From: Bacteroidales bacterium
GTDB lineage: Bacteria; Bacteroidota; Bacteroidia; Bacteroidales; P3
Assembly (NCBI GenBank): GCA_017479385.1
Contig: JAFVCE010000013.1
Coordinates: forward strand, 152,526-216,525
Reading direction: 5' to 3'
DNA: 64,000 nucleotides
The notes under the pieces were generated by a model. It ran no database searches. It was given only the letters and a program-made list of their open reading frames with translations, and was not told the DNA's origin. The position numbers and the translations under genes are program-made. Shown piece by piece: positions 21,301-29,947 of this stretch. Positions within the stretch are counted from its first letter, which is position 1; every line of letters starts with the position of its first letter.

Positions 21301-24300
21301 CCCCCGTCGACTACCCCACCATTGGTCGCAACGTGTCCCCATCCGAATATTTCTCCGAGTACTTCTCGTCGGGCAGCGGCGACGAGCTCTATTTTGGCAA
21401 CGTCTATGGCGGTGGGCGCGGTATCGACATCTCTGCCTCGACCAAGCACCATAGCCTCACAGCTGGCCGTGTCGAGGGCAACACCAAGGTTACCCTACTC
21501 AGTGGCCGCATAACCCACAACGTCTATGGCGGAGGGTCGCTGGCCTCGGTCGGTATCGACCGCCACCCCTATTCGGGCAAGTCCGAAGTCGTCGTGGGCG
21601 ATGCCTCCTATGCCGACGGCTCTGCCCACATCGTCATTGGCCTCGACACCATTACCGATAACAACGAGGCAGCACTCTTTGGCAACACCGCAGACTACTA
21701 CAAGGGCCAGTCTATCAGCTCCAGTGTCAAGGTGCCAGACCTGACCTACGTCCAGTTCGAAGCGAGCGACCCCACACTCACCGATAAGTATCGTCGCTAC
21801 TACTTCCGCCGTTTTGCTGGTCGCAACGAGGGTCGAGTCTATGGCGGCGGCCGAGGCAACTCGGGCGTGCCCGACGACGATGCTTCGCGCGAGTTCACCG
21901 AGATGGCTTTCGTTTCTAACGCCTTTGTCACCATCAACAACGGTGCCAAAGTGCGCGGCTCGGTCTTCGGCGGAGGCGAGAATGGCCACGTGCGCCAAAA
22001 CACCGACGTCAAAATACTCGGTGGCCGCATTGGTGTGCCCCTCTGGGCACCCTACACCTTGCCCTCAACCACCGACGATGGCACCACCATCTGCGACCCG
22101 TCGGCCAGTGGCGCCAAACTCATGACCGACGCGCAATACTATGCCATCGACTCTACCTACGACCACTGGGAGAGCGACAAAGGTGTTGGCCCTACCATCT
22201 ATCGTGGTAATGTCTATGGTGGTGGCCGTGGTGTCAGCCCTGTCCGTATCACCAAAGGTGGCGGCGAGGACGAGGTTACAGTAAGCCTCACGGCCGGGCG
22301 TGTCTATAGCAATGCCACCGTCAACATCAGCGGCAAGGCTCGTATCTACCACCACGTCTATGGTGGTGGTTCGCTGGCCTCGGTTGGCGATACCGTGTCC
22401 GACATCATCACCGCCGACCTCACCACCGACCTCCGCAACGAGTATGCCACAAAGTACCCCAACTACACCCCCGAACAGTTCACCAAAGGCGACGTCTTCG
22501 ACATACTCGGTTACCGTATATGCAACCCTAATGTCGACAACCCCATCAAGGTCTATGGCTACGATGGCAACTGGCTCGACAAATACGTCATGCCCACCGA
22601 CGCAGAGTGGGACGCCATCAAGGGTGACCTCGACGGCAAAAACTACATTCTCGAAGCTGCTACCGATATGGGCGAGAGCTTCGACGAAGCCGAACCCGAC
22701 TTTGCTAAGAAAACTCACCTCAACCTTACGCGCGTACAGCACGACTACAACGTTGGCAGCGCGCTCTATGGTACGGGCATTGTCACCATCACCGTCAATG
22801 GTGGCATCATCGGCACCAACGGCATAAACGAAGGCCGTATCTACGGCTCTGGCCGCGGTATTGCTGGCGACGCAACCAACCTCTACACCAAGATGGCCTT
22901 TACCCACAACGTCAACGTCAATATCGAAGATGGCGCCGACATTCGTGGTTGTGTCTTCGGCGGAGGCGCCAACGGCCACGTAACCCAAAACACCAACGTC
23001 GTTATGACTGGTGGCGTTGTGGGAGCACACCTCACTTTCGAGGAGCGCCGAATCGACGAAACTGGTGCTCCCATCCACCGCATCTACCGTGGCAACATCT
23101 ACGGAGGAGGCCGTGGTGTCGACTCCATTACCAACCACAAACACCTTAGCCAAACAGCCGGACGCGTCTATGGTAACACTCGTGTCGAGGTTACTGGTGG
23201 CTTGGTGCGCCACTCTATCTATGGTGGCGGTTCGTTGGCCTCGGTGGGAACATTCGAACTCTACGATGCCGCTGGCGACGACTCTGACCTCAAGCACATC
23301 TATTACCGCAATTCGGGTGTGGCCACTGTCATAGTGGGTGGCCAAGCTCAAGTGGGCCCCAGTCGTGCCGACGTAGCACCTACCAACTTCACCGACCTCA
23401 CCGTTGCCGAGCAAGAGGCTTTCAAGGCCCACCTAAGCACTGCCGACATCGCTACCAAGAAAACCGAACGCGCCACTCCCAGCGACGCCGCCCTCACCGA
23501 CGCCGAGTACCTCAAACTCTATATCGATACCTGCTTCAAATATATAGGTACCAACGAGGGCATGGTCTTTGGGTCGGGCCGCGGTGTGGCTGCCTATGGT
23601 AAGGATGTCGACTACGACCGCGACTACGCCGAGGCCGCTTTCACACGCCGCACCATTGTCGTGGTCAAGGACGACGCCGAGATTGTAGGCTCTGTTTTCG
23701 GTGGTGGCGAAAATGGCCACGTTAAAGGAAATACTCATGTCTATATTGCTGGTGGCATAGTGGGTGGCATACCGCTCCACGGTTGCACCTCGATACATCA
23801 CGATTTGGGCTCGCACAGCTGTAGCTACACTATCAGCGACCCCAAGTCAGAGTACGACGGCCTATCGATAGCTCTGCGCCACGACGCAGACGACCTCGAG
23901 AAGGACGAGAGCGAACTGCGCGAAGACAGCCACGGTGTGGGCCGCATAATTTGGCGTGGCAACGTCTATGGCGGAGGCCGTGGCGTTGACCACGACCAAG
24001 AAGTCTCTATCGATGCTGGTTTCTCTTCGTCGGCAGGTCGTATCTATGGCAATGCTCATGTTACAGTGATTGACGGCAAAATCTACCACTCGGTCTATGG
24101 TGGCGGCTCGGTGGCCACAGTCGGCACTTTCGAAGAAAATACCGACGGCGAACCACAAGTAATGAAGCGCCAGTACAACATTGGCAGCAAGTCTTTCGCT
24201 CGCTCCGACTATCACTTCACATCTGGCGACGACAAACAGATGGTGCTCAACAAAAGTGCCATCACCATTGAGGACGATGGCGACGCTACCGAAACCGTAG

Positions 24301-27300
24301 ACGGCATATACTACTACACCACAGGCCTCATCACCACAACCATCAAGGGTGGCGAAGTGGGCATTACCGGCCGCAACGAGGGCTCTGTTTTTGGCGCAGG
24401 TCGAGGCATTGCCGGCACTGCCACCGCGCAGGTTACCCACCTCGCTTTCTGCAACGCCACACAAGTCAACATCGAGGGCGGCACCATAGCCGGCTCGGTC
24501 TTTGGCGGTGGTGCCGACGGCCACGTGCTTACCGATACCAAGGTCAATGTATCGGGTGGCATTGTTGGCACCAAACTCACACTGCTCGAGCGACAAACCG
24601 TCGATGGCGGTGGCGAGCACATCTACCGTGGCAACGTCTACGGCGGAGGCCGTGGTGTCGACCCTGTCATCAATGGCAGTGGCCTCAGCCAAACGGCCGG
24701 ACGCGTCTATGGCAACTCCGAGGTTGTGGTTACCGGTGGCACCATTCGCCACGGCGTTTATGGTGGCGGCTCGCTGGCCTCGGTCGGCACCTTCGACATA
24801 GTCAACTACGGCACCGGCTGCGACGACGAGTATATGGAAGGTAAATACAAAGACGTGTATCCGGCCGAAAAGAGTTTTGGCTGGATAGATATGCCACTCT
24901 ATTTGACCCACATCTACCACCATCGCCCCAGCATCGGCGAGGCCAACGGCAAGCCTACGGGCAAAGCCACCGTCACCATCAGCGGTGGCCGCATTGGCCC
25001 ATTGGCCGAAGACCTCGAAGAGTTTACCGACGACGATGCTAAGCTCTTTGTCTATACCGACGGCGACAATAATATGCACTACTATACCACCACCGCCGAG
25101 CTCTATGCTGCTGCCTCGACCGACGGCCACGGCATAGGCTCGCTGCAAGACTTTATCGACGCCAGTTACAAGTGCCTTGGCGAGAACGAAGGCTCCGTCT
25201 ACGGTTCGGGCCGCGGTGTGGCCTATACCAAAGGCGAGAACGAGGTCTACGCCGAAATGGCTTTCGTCAAGGAGACCGAGGTCAACATAGAGGATGGCGC
25301 ATTCGTGGTTGGTTCGGTCTTTGGAGGTGGCGAGAACGGACACGTCCGTTTCGATACACACGTCAATATCAAGGGCGGCACCATTGGCGGCATACCCATG
25401 CACCGCAGTGGTGTGGCCTTCGACCCCTCGGCCACTTCGTTCCAAGCCTACGCGGGCGTTGCGGCCGAGGCTATTACCCCTTTCCGCACAGGCGGTTCTA
25501 ACAAAACCACCCTCAAATTCAACAACCAAGCCAGCCTCGACGAGGACGAGTTGCGCGAGAATTCGACTGGTACTGGCCGCACCATCTATCGTGGCAACGT
25601 CTATGGCGGAGGCCGCGGCGTTGACCACTCGGCCATAGAACTCGAAGAGAACTACTACTCCTCGTCGGCCGGTCGCGTCTATGGCAACGCAAATATCAAT
25701 ATCAGCGGCGGAAAGGTCTACCACCACGTCTATGGTGGTGGTTCGCTGGCCTCGGTGGGCAATTACGACTACCACGAGACGGGCATTAACGCTGGTTTCC
25801 CCGCAAAGCTGCGCGACACTAAGCAAACTTTCGAAATAAATGGCCTTACATATAGTATTAACGACATCAAGGGTGGCACCGTCGACCCCGCCGACACCAT
25901 TCAACACTCGGTCGGCAACATCCGCATAGTAATGACCGGCGGCCAGTTGGGCTTTACCGGCATCAACGAAGGCCGCATCTATGGTGCTGGCCGAGGCATC
26001 GCTGGTGCCCGTACCAACGAGGTTACCCACTTGGCCTACTGCAATTCGACCGAGGTCTATGTGGGTTGCGAACCCGACGCAGCAGGTGCTACAACCTTGC
26101 CCGACGACTCCAAGATTAGCGTCGCCACTACCGGCACGCCCGACATTCGCGGCAATGTGTTTGGCGGTGGCGACAACGGTCACGTGCTGGCCGATACGCG
26201 TGTGGTCGTAGCCCGCGGCACCATAGGCGTGCCGCTTAGCACCACGTCCGAAACAACCTTCCCCTACAAAGACGACCTCACTGGCGAAGCCATCACTCTG
26301 CCCTATGGCGAGGCCTATACCGACGACAACGGAATCGACGCCACCACCACCTTCCGCGGCAACGTCTATGGCGGCGGCCGTGGCGTTAACCCCATCGGGT
26401 CGACGGGCAACATGAGCTTCACGGCCGGCCACGTCTATGGCAACACCCACGTCTATGTTGTGGGTGGAACCATCAACCACAACATCTATGGTGGCGGCTC
26501 GCTGGCCACGGTTGGCTTACGACTCTACAAAGAGAGTGCTTCGGCCACCGAATACACGTCGTACGCTCCCGTACTCAAAGAGGGAACGACCGACGAATAC
26601 TACGACGAAGAGGGCTCCTATAAAGACAACACTACGGGCATGGCCACCATCTATGTGGGTGGCGACGCCGTGGTGGGTACCAGTGGCCTCAATAATGGCC
26701 GTGTGTTTGGCGCTGGCCGCGGTGTGGCCAGCAACGACTTCGACTCGCGTACCTATATCCGTGCCGCCGAGGTTACCATTGCCGACAACGCCCAAGTGCG
26801 CGGCTCGGTCTTTGGTGGCGGCGAGAACGGCCACTTACAGCAAGATGCCCATGTAACCATTGCTGGCAACGCCATTGTAGGCTTGGCCGTAACCACCTCC
26901 GCACCCTTTGGCAACAAGGAGTTTATTGGCAACGTCTACGGCGCTGGCCGCGGTGTGAGCCAGACCGAGGCGGGCAACATACCCTACCACGCTGGTTATG
27001 TGCGTGGCAACACGGTGGTCAACATCGATGGCGGCACCATCTACCACAATGTATATGGTGGCGGCTCGATGGCTCTGGTGGGCGACTATGGCCTGCTGGG
27101 TGACGACGACTACTGGCACGGCCTCAACTTGGTCGATGGTGCCCCCGACGGCACGCTGAAAGACGATTGTTGGCAGCTCCATGGCGGTACGGCCACAGTC
27201 AACGTGCGCTCGTCGGTGGGCTCGCCCAGCAACACGGCTGGCTATGGTGGCAACGTCTACGGCTCTTGTCGCGGCCAAGCCAACAACCCCTCTGTCCAAA

Positions 27301-29702
27301 CACAGGACCTCTATGGCGCTATGGCCTACGCTGTGCGCACCGTGGTCAATATCGACGCCCCTACCGGCACGGTCTACGGCTCGGTTTATGGCGGCGGACA
27401 GAACGGACACGTCGACTTTGGTGGCACCACCGTCTACGTCAAGAACGGCCACATTGCTGGCAATGTCTTCGGCGGCGGACAGGGCAACATCAGCTCGCCT
27501 ACCGCCGGTATTGTCGACGGCCCAACCCAAGTGCATATTGGTCTCGAGTCGCAGTTGGCCAAAGACAGCGCCAACACCGTGCTCATCGACGGTAGTGTTT
27601 TTGCCGGCAACGACACCTGGAGCTCGCCTCTGGGCGATATGCGCGTCGACATTTGGCGCACTGCTCATACTGCAAACAACGAATATCCTTTCGACGTGCC
27701 TGCAACCGAAGCCGAAATCGACGCTTTCGAGGCTTCGCCACTCACCAAGCCAGGCACCACCGACTCGCGCTATGCGCTCCACTCGGTCTATGGCGGTGGC
27801 AACTTGGCCAACGTCCTCACCGGCGACGCTGCTACCGACGACTATGCCGGTAATGCCGACAACGTGTTCGATAAACGCTACATCAACCAGCGCCTCGAAC
27901 CCGCAAAGGGCACATGGCCGGTATCGACCAGGCGCAAGTCGATAGTCTATGTTCACGACTGCCACGAAAACACAATCAAGTACATCTATGGCGGTGGCCG
28001 CGCGGCCTCGAGCCGCGAAACCGAGGTAGTGGTCGAGGGCGGCCTCGTCTACCAGCTCTATGGCGGTGGCAACGGCAGCTCTAATGTCGAGGATGGCGGC
28101 GTGGCTTCGAACCCAGGCGCCGACGTGGCAGGCAACGTCACGGTCTTTGTGCGCAGCGGTGTTGTTCACCAAGTCTTTGGCGGCAGCAACAGCAAGGGCA
28201 ACGTAGCAGGCACTATCAACGTCAATGTGAGCAAAACCAAAGACTGCAACGAGTCTATTACCGAAGTCTATGGTGGCGGCAACGAGGCCGAAATTGAGGC
28301 CGACCTCGAGGTCAACGTCAGCTGTGGCACAAGTTTCACCACTCTCTATGGTGGCTCTAACAAAGCCCCAATCAAGGGCAACGTCACCCTCAACGTCTAT
28401 GGTGGCACGTTCGACAACGTCTTCGGCGGCTCGAACCAAGCCGACATCGACGGCGACGTCACCCTCAACATCTTTGGCGGCAACATCGTCAACGCCTTTG
28501 GTGGCAACAACACCGCGGGCGAAATTACCGGCCAAATCATCGTCAACGTCGACCTCGACGACCCCGACCAGTGCGGCGACTTGAGGCTCGACAACGTCTA
28601 TGGCGGTGGCAACCAGGCCGATTACAACCCCACCAAGGCTGGCGTCAGCGTTTCGCCGCTGGTCAACATCAAGCATACCGAAATAACCAACAACGTCTTT
28701 GGTGGCGGCTTAGAGGCCAAGGTCGAGGCTTCGCCCAAGGTGCGCATCGGTGGCTTCGACGAACCCGTCAAGCTGCTGGGCAACGTCTTCGGTGGCGGCA
28801 GCCAGGGCGATGTGGGCACTCCGAGCAAAGAGTTCACCTCCACTGTCGTTATGCGTAGTGGTGAGGTGGTGGGCAACATCTTTGGCGGCGGCCTTGCCGC
28901 GCCGGTCCATGGCGACACACGCGTCGACGTGGTTGGCATCTCGAAGGTCGACGGCAATGTGTATGGCGGTGGCTACGAAGGCACCGTCACCGGCACCCCC
29001 GATGTCCACATCGGCTATACGCCCACGCTCACCGCAGGTGCGCCGCTAATCAACATCTCCTATAAAGGCAAGGTGACGCTCACCTCAACCACCGAGGGGG
29101 CAAAGATATACTACACCATCAACGGCCCGGGCAACCCCACTACTGCCGACAAACTCTATGAGGGCGCGTTCGACTGCGACGAGCTCGACGAGGTGCAGGC
29201 CATTGCCGTCAAAGACGGAATGGAAAATTCCGACGTCATTGTCCGTATTGTCGAGAAGTTGCCCGCCCCGACGGTCAGCGTCAACCCCTGCGGCGAGGTC
29301 CGTTTTGGCATCAAGACCGGCTCTAAAGTCTACTACACCACCGATGGCAGCGACCCCACCATCTCGGCCACCGCCGTCGAATATACCGACGAAACGGTGC
29401 TCATACCCGGCCCCGAAGTGACCACGGTCAAAGTCTGCGCCGAACTGCTCAACCACCTGCCGTCCAGCATTACTACCGTGACGCGCCTCGAACCTCCGAC
29501 CTACACCATCGGCAGCGACGGCACCACCACCCTCACTTCGCTCGGCGCCGTCTACTACACCACCGACGGCAGCGACCCCAGAACTTCGGCCACCAAGAAG
29601 TACTACACCTGCCCATTCCACCTCGACGTCGGCCAGACACTTCGCGCTGTGTCAACCTCAAAGACAAGCCTCGTCTCTCTCGAACTGTCGGTTACCAGAT
29701 AA
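18324..29702 (+). CDS. Giant (3792-residue) exported YGGG-repeat protein without visible T9SS sorting domain
   Basis: A signal peptide (LLGLCLVATILCL, cleavage near QVQAQ) is followed directly by repeats from residue 44 (NIYGGGKLGN). More than 60 [VI]-[YF]-G-G-G-like units extend to about residue 3550. In the middle they run in a fixed order: SVFGGGENGH, NVYGGGRGVD, VYGGGSLASVG, then IYGAGRGIAG, repeated about nine times with variable inserts. Near the end a shorter-period run appears (LYGGSNKAP, VFGGSNQAD). The last 220 residues hold three chitobiase-C-terminal-like domains (IYYTINGPGNP, VYYTTDGSDPT, VYYTTDGSDPR). The protein stops at LELSVTR with no sorting domain, lipid anchor or membrane helix. 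It diverges from the leftward T9SS giant with the same motif. Likely a very long beta-solenoid surface or matrix protein; how it would reach or stay on the surface is unknown. Confidence 0.85.
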   Translation: MINLRNTAITNRKTALHLLGLCLVATILCLDTQVQAQVRIKGNIYGGGKLGNVSESTSVTLKQSAAIVYGSVYGGGRGAEEDVDIALVGGSTQVLMSDGHVMHSVYGGGELGSIVGNTLVTLSGGKVGVDEPELDDGYVFGGGKGSMADRYLATVRGNTHVVMSGGYVHNTLFGGGEVASVGIFEVADAADAENDIVKGEPISCTSGGKTLVEISGGQIGLPAATLRNDIGYVFGASMGVYTQPDAEHTAENINLTSRENGLKNAIYGYVDSAEVRIRANAFIVGAVWAGSENGQVLKNSGVHVSGGQIGCGLGETERYDRKLWLEAEAAVRANDPSRINAIADKMPECEHWPYGRDTIIADNATKHYLPYDIYAYADGATDASGNPGDGHTFFGNVFAGGSGIYPYRISGKTHDGLNDSVWSEWYSFQGRVRGDTYLIISDSAHILTSAYGGCEISDVMGDCYVSMTGGTIGLPRSFETIVARPVSCNLYGAGKGDQRTHFNQYTNVRDVHLSVTGGTIFGSVFGGGEDGHILRDSYVSIGGDAWIGTFGTSYFDGNIFGGGRGFSGEALTAGSVGGNVSIDVTPSAGNEGYPHMLGSIYGGGRLASIGTYFVQPDNPKYGVLQEGDSDHGNITITISGGTIGNDLEYVYAPSGKLNTGNLARTKFYDNNTLEHTMGGNVYGGSMGRLTGLVDTTNWLWPWLAWARSTTITVTGGTIKSNVYGGGELGALEKASAITISGSTVIGTEVKDEGGNTIYTYGSVYGGGYGTILEEYEEAAYSHWAPPIAIAGRVEGNTSVTITGGQVLHSVYGGGEVASVGIHAHGLPSDNPPFIDWHNDFKVQPDGYEMNFDNTDRRYFYYAVDDDDNDMSKPLSRDYIKVTGGESVVTIGGTARIGRRLSPTQIEDMYADADHTRYNLLQSEGMVYGAGKGVAGLNYSHYTYVGSAEVNVLGQASILGSVFGGGENGHVVGNTGVTIGSTSVQGATDPNPGAPVDYPTIGRNVSPSEYFSEYFSSGSGDELYFGNVYGGGRGIDISASTKHHSLTAGRVEGNTKVTLLSGRITHNVYGGGSLASVGIDRHPYSGKSEVVVGDASYADGSAHIVIGLDTITDNNEAALFGNTADYYKGQSISSSVKVPDLTYVQFEASDPTLTDKYRRYYFRRFAGRNEGRVYGGGRGNSGVPDDDASREFTEMAFVSNAFVTINNGAKVRGSVFGGGENGHVRQNTDVKILGGRIGVPLWAPYTLPSTTDDGTTICDPSASGAKLMTDAQYYAIDSTYDHWESDKGVGPTIYRGNVYGGGRGVSPVRITKGGGEDEVTVSLTAGRVYSNATVNISGKARIYHHVYGGGSLASVGDTVSDIITADLTTDLRNEYATKYPNYTPEQFTKGDVFDILGYRICNPNVDNPIKVYGYDGNWLDKYVMPTDAEWDAIKGDLDGKNYILEAATDMGESFDEAEPDFAKKTHLNLTRVQHDYNVGSALYGTGIVTITVNGGIIGTNGINEGRIYGSGRGIAGDATNLYTKMAFTHNVNVNIEDGADIRGCVFGGGANGHVTQNTNVVMTGGVVGAHLTFEERRIDETGAPIHRIYRGNIYGGGRGVDSITNHKHLSQTAGRVYGNTRVEVTGGLVRHSIYGGGSLASVGTFELYDAAGDDSDLKHIYYRNSGVATVIVGGQAQVGPSRADVAPTNFTDLTVAEQEAFKAHLSTADIATKKTERATPSDAALTDAEYLKLYIDTCFKYIGTNEGMVFGSGRGVAAYGKDVDYDRDYAEAAFTRRTIVVVKDDAEIVGSVFGGGENGHVKGNTHVYIAGGIVGGIPLHGCTSIHHDLGSHSCSYTISDPKSEYDGLSIALRHDADDLEKDESELREDSHGVGRIIWRGNVYGGGRGVDHDQEVSIDAGFSSSAGRIYGNAHVTVIDGKIYHSVYGGGSVATVGTFEENTDGEPQVMKRQYNIGSKSFARSDYHFTSGDDKQMVLNKSAITIEDDGDATETVDGIYYYTTGLITTTIKGGEVGITGRNEGSVFGAGRGIAGTATAQVTHLAFCNATQVNIEGGTIAGSVFGGGADGHVLTDTKVNVSGGIVGTKLTLLERQTVDGGGEHIYRGNVYGGGRGVDPVINGSGLSQTAGRVYGNSEVVVTGGTIRHGVYGGGSLASVGTFDIVNYGTGCDDEYMEGKYKDVYPAEKSFGWIDMPLYLTHIYHHRPSIGEANGKPTGKATVTISGGRIGPLAEDLEEFTDDDAKLFVYTDGDNNMHYYTTTAELYAAASTDGHGIGSLQDFIDASYKCLGENEGSVYGSGRGVAYTKGENEVYAEMAFVKETEVNIEDGAFVVGSVFGGGENGHVRFDTHVNIKGGTIGGIPMHRSGVAFDPSATSFQAYAGVAAEAITPFRTGGSNKTTLKFNNQASLDEDELRENSTGTGRTIYRGNVYGGGRGVDHSAIELEENYYSSSAGRVYGNANINISGGKVYHHVYGGGSLASVGNYDYHETGINAGFPAKLRDTKQTFEINGLTYSINDIKGGTVDPADTIQHSVGNIRIVMTGGQLGFTGINEGRIYGAGRGIAGARTNEVTHLAYCNSTEVYVGCEPDAAGATTLPDDSKISVATTGTPDIRGNVFGGGDNGHVLADTRVVVARGTIGVPLSTTSETTFPYKDDLTGEAITLPYGEAYTDDNGIDATTTFRGNVYGGGRGVNPIGSTGNMSFTAGHVYGNTHVYVVGGTINHNIYGGGSLATVGLRLYKESASATEYTSYAPVLKEGTTDEYYDEEGSYKDNTTGMATIYVGGDAVVGTSGLNNGRVFGAGRGVASNDFDSRTYIRAAEVTIADNAQVRGSVFGGGENGHLQQDAHVTIAGNAIVGLAVTTSAPFGNKEFIGNVYGAGRGVSQTEAGNIPYHAGYVRGNTVVNIDGGTIYHNVYGGGSMALVGDYGLLGDDDYWHGLNLVDGAPDGTLKDDCWQLHGGTATVNVRSSVGSPSNTAGYGGNVYGSCRGQANNPSVQTQDLYGAMAYAVRTVVNIDAPTGTVYGSVYGGGQNGHVDFGGTTVYVKNGHIAGNVFGGGQGNISSPTAGIVDGPTQVHIGLESQLAKDSANTVLIDGSVFAGNDTWSSPLGDMRVDIWRTAHTANNEYPFDVPATEAEIDAFEASPLTKPGTTDSRYALHSVYGGGNLANVLTGDAATDDYAGNADNVFDKRYINQRLEPAKGTWPVSTRRKSIVYVHDCHENTIKYIYGGGRAASSRETEVVVEGGLVYQLYGGGNGSSNVEDGGVASNPGADVAGNVTVFVRSGVVHQVFGGSNSKGNVAGTINVNVSKTKDCNESITEVYGGGNEAEIEADLEVNVSCGTSFTTLYGGSNKAPIKGNVTLNVYGGTFDNVFGGSNQADIDGDVTLNIFGGNIVNAFGGNNTAGEITGQIIVNVDLDDPDQCGDLRLDNVYGGGNQADYNPTKAGVSVSPLVNIKHTEITNNVFGGGLEAKVEASPKVRIGGFDEPVKLLGNVFGGGSQGDVGTPSKEFTSTVVMRSGEVVGNIFGGGLAAPVHGDTRVDVVGISKVDGNVYGGGYEGTVTGTPDVHIGYTPTLTAGAPLINISYKGKVTLTSTTEGAKIYYTINGPGNPTTADKLYEGAFDCDELDEVQAIAVKDGMENSDVIVRIVEKLPAPTVSVNPCGEVRFGIKTGSKVYYTTDGSDPTISATAVEYTDETVLIPGPEVTTVKVCAELLNHLPSSITTVTRLEPPTYTIGSDGTTTLTSLGAVYYTTDGSDPRTSATKKYYTCPFHLDVGQTLRAVSTSKTSLVSLELSVTR
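20900..27480 (+). repeat. Super-module repeats inside rightward giant gene
   Basis: Units of roughly 560-970 bases recur. The VYGGGSLASVG coding segment falls near 21.54, 22.38, 23.24, 24.11, 24.78, 25.75, 26.50 and 27.07 kb, with related GEVASVG/GRLASIG forms at 18.86, 20.14 and 20.77 kb. Short DNA stretches such as ggcaacgtctatggcgg are reused almost unchanged between units, while the inserts between them differ in length and sequence. Confidence 0.8.
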
Positions 29703-29721
29703 CCCATAAACACCCCAAAGC

Positions 29722-29757
29722 AACCCCGAGTAAAGCCCACCGGCATTACTCGGGGTT
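29722..29757 (+). terminator. Terminator of rightward giant gene
   Basis: AACCCCGAGTAA (29722-29733) pairs with TTACTCGGGGTT (29746-29757), a 12-bp perfect stem with a 12-base loop, 20 bases after the giant-gene stop. The T tail is short. Confidence 0.75.
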
Positions 29758-29847
29758 TGCATTACGCGAGCTCAGGGCAACTCTAAAAAACCGAACCACT
29801 CTGACATTTGCTTTCCCCCCGATGCCATCCCTACGCCCAGACCAAGG

Positions 29848-29926
29848 TCGGGTTAAGGAGGGGTTAAGGTCGTATTAACATCGTCCTTTCAACAAGTTAT
29901 TAACAATACTAATCCCACTACTCCCC
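29848..29926 (+). repeat. Interspersed intergenic repeat, copy 2 (right arm of inverted pair)
   Basis: Matches copy 1 (3248-3326, opposite strand) at 72 of 79 positions, including an unbroken 40-base start. It lies between the giant-gene terminator and the convergent rpoN-M23 gene. Confidence 0.85.
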
Positions 29927-29947
29927 CTACCAAAGGCCGCTCTGGGC

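Noticed and set aside
22065-28676. Long minus-strand frames (455, 872 and 613 codons) inside the rightward giant gene
   Set aside because: They are antisense shadows. The repetitive, codon-biased giant gene lacks stop codons on its complement; the products are Val/Ala/Asp low complexity without signal peptides or motifs.
20900-28980. Regularly recurring DNA repeats resembling a CRISPR array
   Set aside because: The repeats stay in one open frame, encode the YGGG motif, vary in length and spacing, and have no cas genes nearby.
3248-29926. Giant locus as a composite transposon
   Set aside because: The flanking inverted repeats belong to a seven-copy intergenic family, there is no transposase or integrase, and I could not identify target-site duplications.
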